Source: Chthoniobacterales bacterium
GTDB lineage: Bacteria; Verrucomicrobiota; Verrucomicrobiia; Chthoniobacterales; JACTMZ01
Direction: 5' to 3'
NCBI GenBank assembly: GCA_017853515.1
Contig: JAFMJK010000128.1
Coordinates: 1 to 6,626 of the forward strand
DNA: 6,626 nucleotides
The notes beneath the pieces are model-generated. The model did not search any database, was not told where the DNA came from, and worked only from the letters and a program-made list of their open reading frames with translations. A program made the translations under genes and the position numbers. This document shows positions 5,918 through 6,626 of the stretch, piece after piece; positions within the stretch are counted from its first letter, which is position 1, and every line of letters starts with the position of its first letter.

Positions 5918-6626
5918 ATGTCCATACGTTTGTTGAGCACGGATTTCGACGGGACGCTGATCGGCCACGAGCCGGATGCGCGGACCGCGGAGTCGCTCGC
6001 TTCCGCTCTGCGCTGGCTGCGCGATGGAGGTGCGGCATGGGCGGTGAATACCGGACGCCAGCTTTGGTTCGCCTTGGAAGGTCTCGAACAAGCGCGCCTT
6101 CCGCATGATCCGGATTTCGTCCTGAGCAGCGAGAAGGACATTTTCCGTCGTGTGGGGGAAGGGGACTGGGAAGCGTTCGGCGAATGGAATGCGCATACCG
6201 AGCGGCGGACGGTCGACTTGTTCGACCGCGCCTCCCATGTGCTCGCCGCCATCCGCGCGATGTCGGCCCGCGACAAAAGCGTGGAAATTCTCTACGAGAG
6301 CGGTCGCGTGGCGGGGTTGATGACGGCGGATCCCGCGACAATGGATCGCGTTGTCGACGAAGTGAAGGCGCTCGCGGCCGACGTTCCGGAATTTTCTTTC
6401 AACCGGAACACTGTCTGGATGCGTTTCACCCACCGCGAAATCCACAAGGGCTCGGCGTTGTCCGAACTGGCGCGGTTGCTGGCCATACCGCGCGACGAGG
6501 TGCTGGCGATCGGCGATCACCACAACGACTTGCCCATGCTGGACGGATCGGCGGCGGCCATGGTCGCTTGCCCGCAGAACGCCGTCGACGAAGTGAAGGA
6601 TGCGGTGCGCGCGGCCGGTGGCTATG
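5918..6626 (+). CDS. HAD-superfamily (Cof-like) hydrolase, 3' end cut by the window
   Basis: The visible 236 residues carry all four HAD motifs: motif I STDFDGTLI with nucleophile Asp9 and acid/base Asp11, motif II NTGR with Thr45, motif III Lys177 in HKGSAL, and motif IV GDHHNDLPML with Asp200 and Asp204. A cap domain between about residues 70 and 165 (C2 type, as in Cof/YidA-like sugar phosphatases) supports a cytoplasmic phosphatase acting on a small phosphorylated metabolite; the substrate cannot be told. The frame is open to the last base with no stop, and such proteins usually run 250-290 residues, so little is missing. ATG 5918 follows an in-frame TAA at 5912-5914, which fixes the start. 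It is divergent from the small helical gene, and its own ribosome binding site is poor. Confidence 0.9.
   Translation, partial: MSIRLLSTDFDGTLIGHEPDARTAESLASALRWLRDGGAAWAVNTGRQLWFALEGLEQARLPHDPDFVLSSEKDIFRRVGEGDWEAFGEWNAHTERRTVDLFDRASHVLAAIRAMSARDKSVEILYESGRVAGLMTADPATMDRVVDEVKALAADVPEFSFNRNTVWMRFTHREIHKGSALSELARLLAIPRDEVLAIGDHHNDLPMLDGSAAAMVACPQNAVDEVKDAVRAAGGY

Noticed and set aside
5598..6341. Leftward open frame extending the deaminase upstream to 413 residues
   Set aside because: The added part is Arg/Ser/Pro-rich out-of-frame reading of the small helical gene and the HAD gene; GuaD proteins are about 160 residues.

Overview
This 6.6 kb window looks like ordinary chromosome from a GC-rich bacterium. 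The style of the proteins suggests the Verrucomicrobiota (PVC group): a CdsA with an Ile-Gly-Gly variant of the signature, a DXR with an MRFPIQYAF-type segment, no visible Shine-Dalgarno sequences, and a small MKSAYELAM-type helical protein. That placement is inference from remembered sequence style; there is no rRNA or ribosomal protein here to confirm it. Coding density is very high: eight genes, no gap longer than 84 bases, no mobile elements, no CRISPR and no RNA genes recognised.

Layout. At the left, tsaE and tsaB run leftward as a coupled pair (1034 to 16). They supply two of the bacterial proteins for the tRNA t6A37 modification. An 84-base divergent gap with back-to-back candidate promoters separates them from a rightward run of three overlapping genes (1119 to 5106). 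These are cdsA (CDP-diacylglycerol synthesis), dxr (the committed step of the MEP isoprenoid pathway) and a gene for a secreted transglutaminase-like protein with a helical C-terminal half. The order cdsA-dxr is the familiar core of the uppS-cdsA-dxr-rseP cluster, but here uppS is not upstream and rseP does not follow dxr.

The transglutaminase-like gene converges on, and overlaps by 7 bases, a leftward two-gene unit (5881 to 5100). That unit holds a 94-residue charged helical protein of unknown function followed by a GuaD-type guanine/nucleoside deaminase. A 36-base divergent gap containing a 14-base dyad separates it from a rightward HAD (Cof-like) phosphatase gene, which is cut by the window end.

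How it fits together. tsaE/tsaB serve translation fidelity. cdsA/dxr supply membrane phospholipid and isoprenoid precursors, so an exported protein coupled behind them may have an envelope role, but that is only context. The deaminase and the HAD hydrolase are small-molecule metabolic enzymes. I found no convincing undescribed multi-gene system. The best leads are the uncharacterised transglutaminase-like protein coupled to dxr, the altered CdsA signature, the shared divergent promoter and the dyad at 5903-5916.
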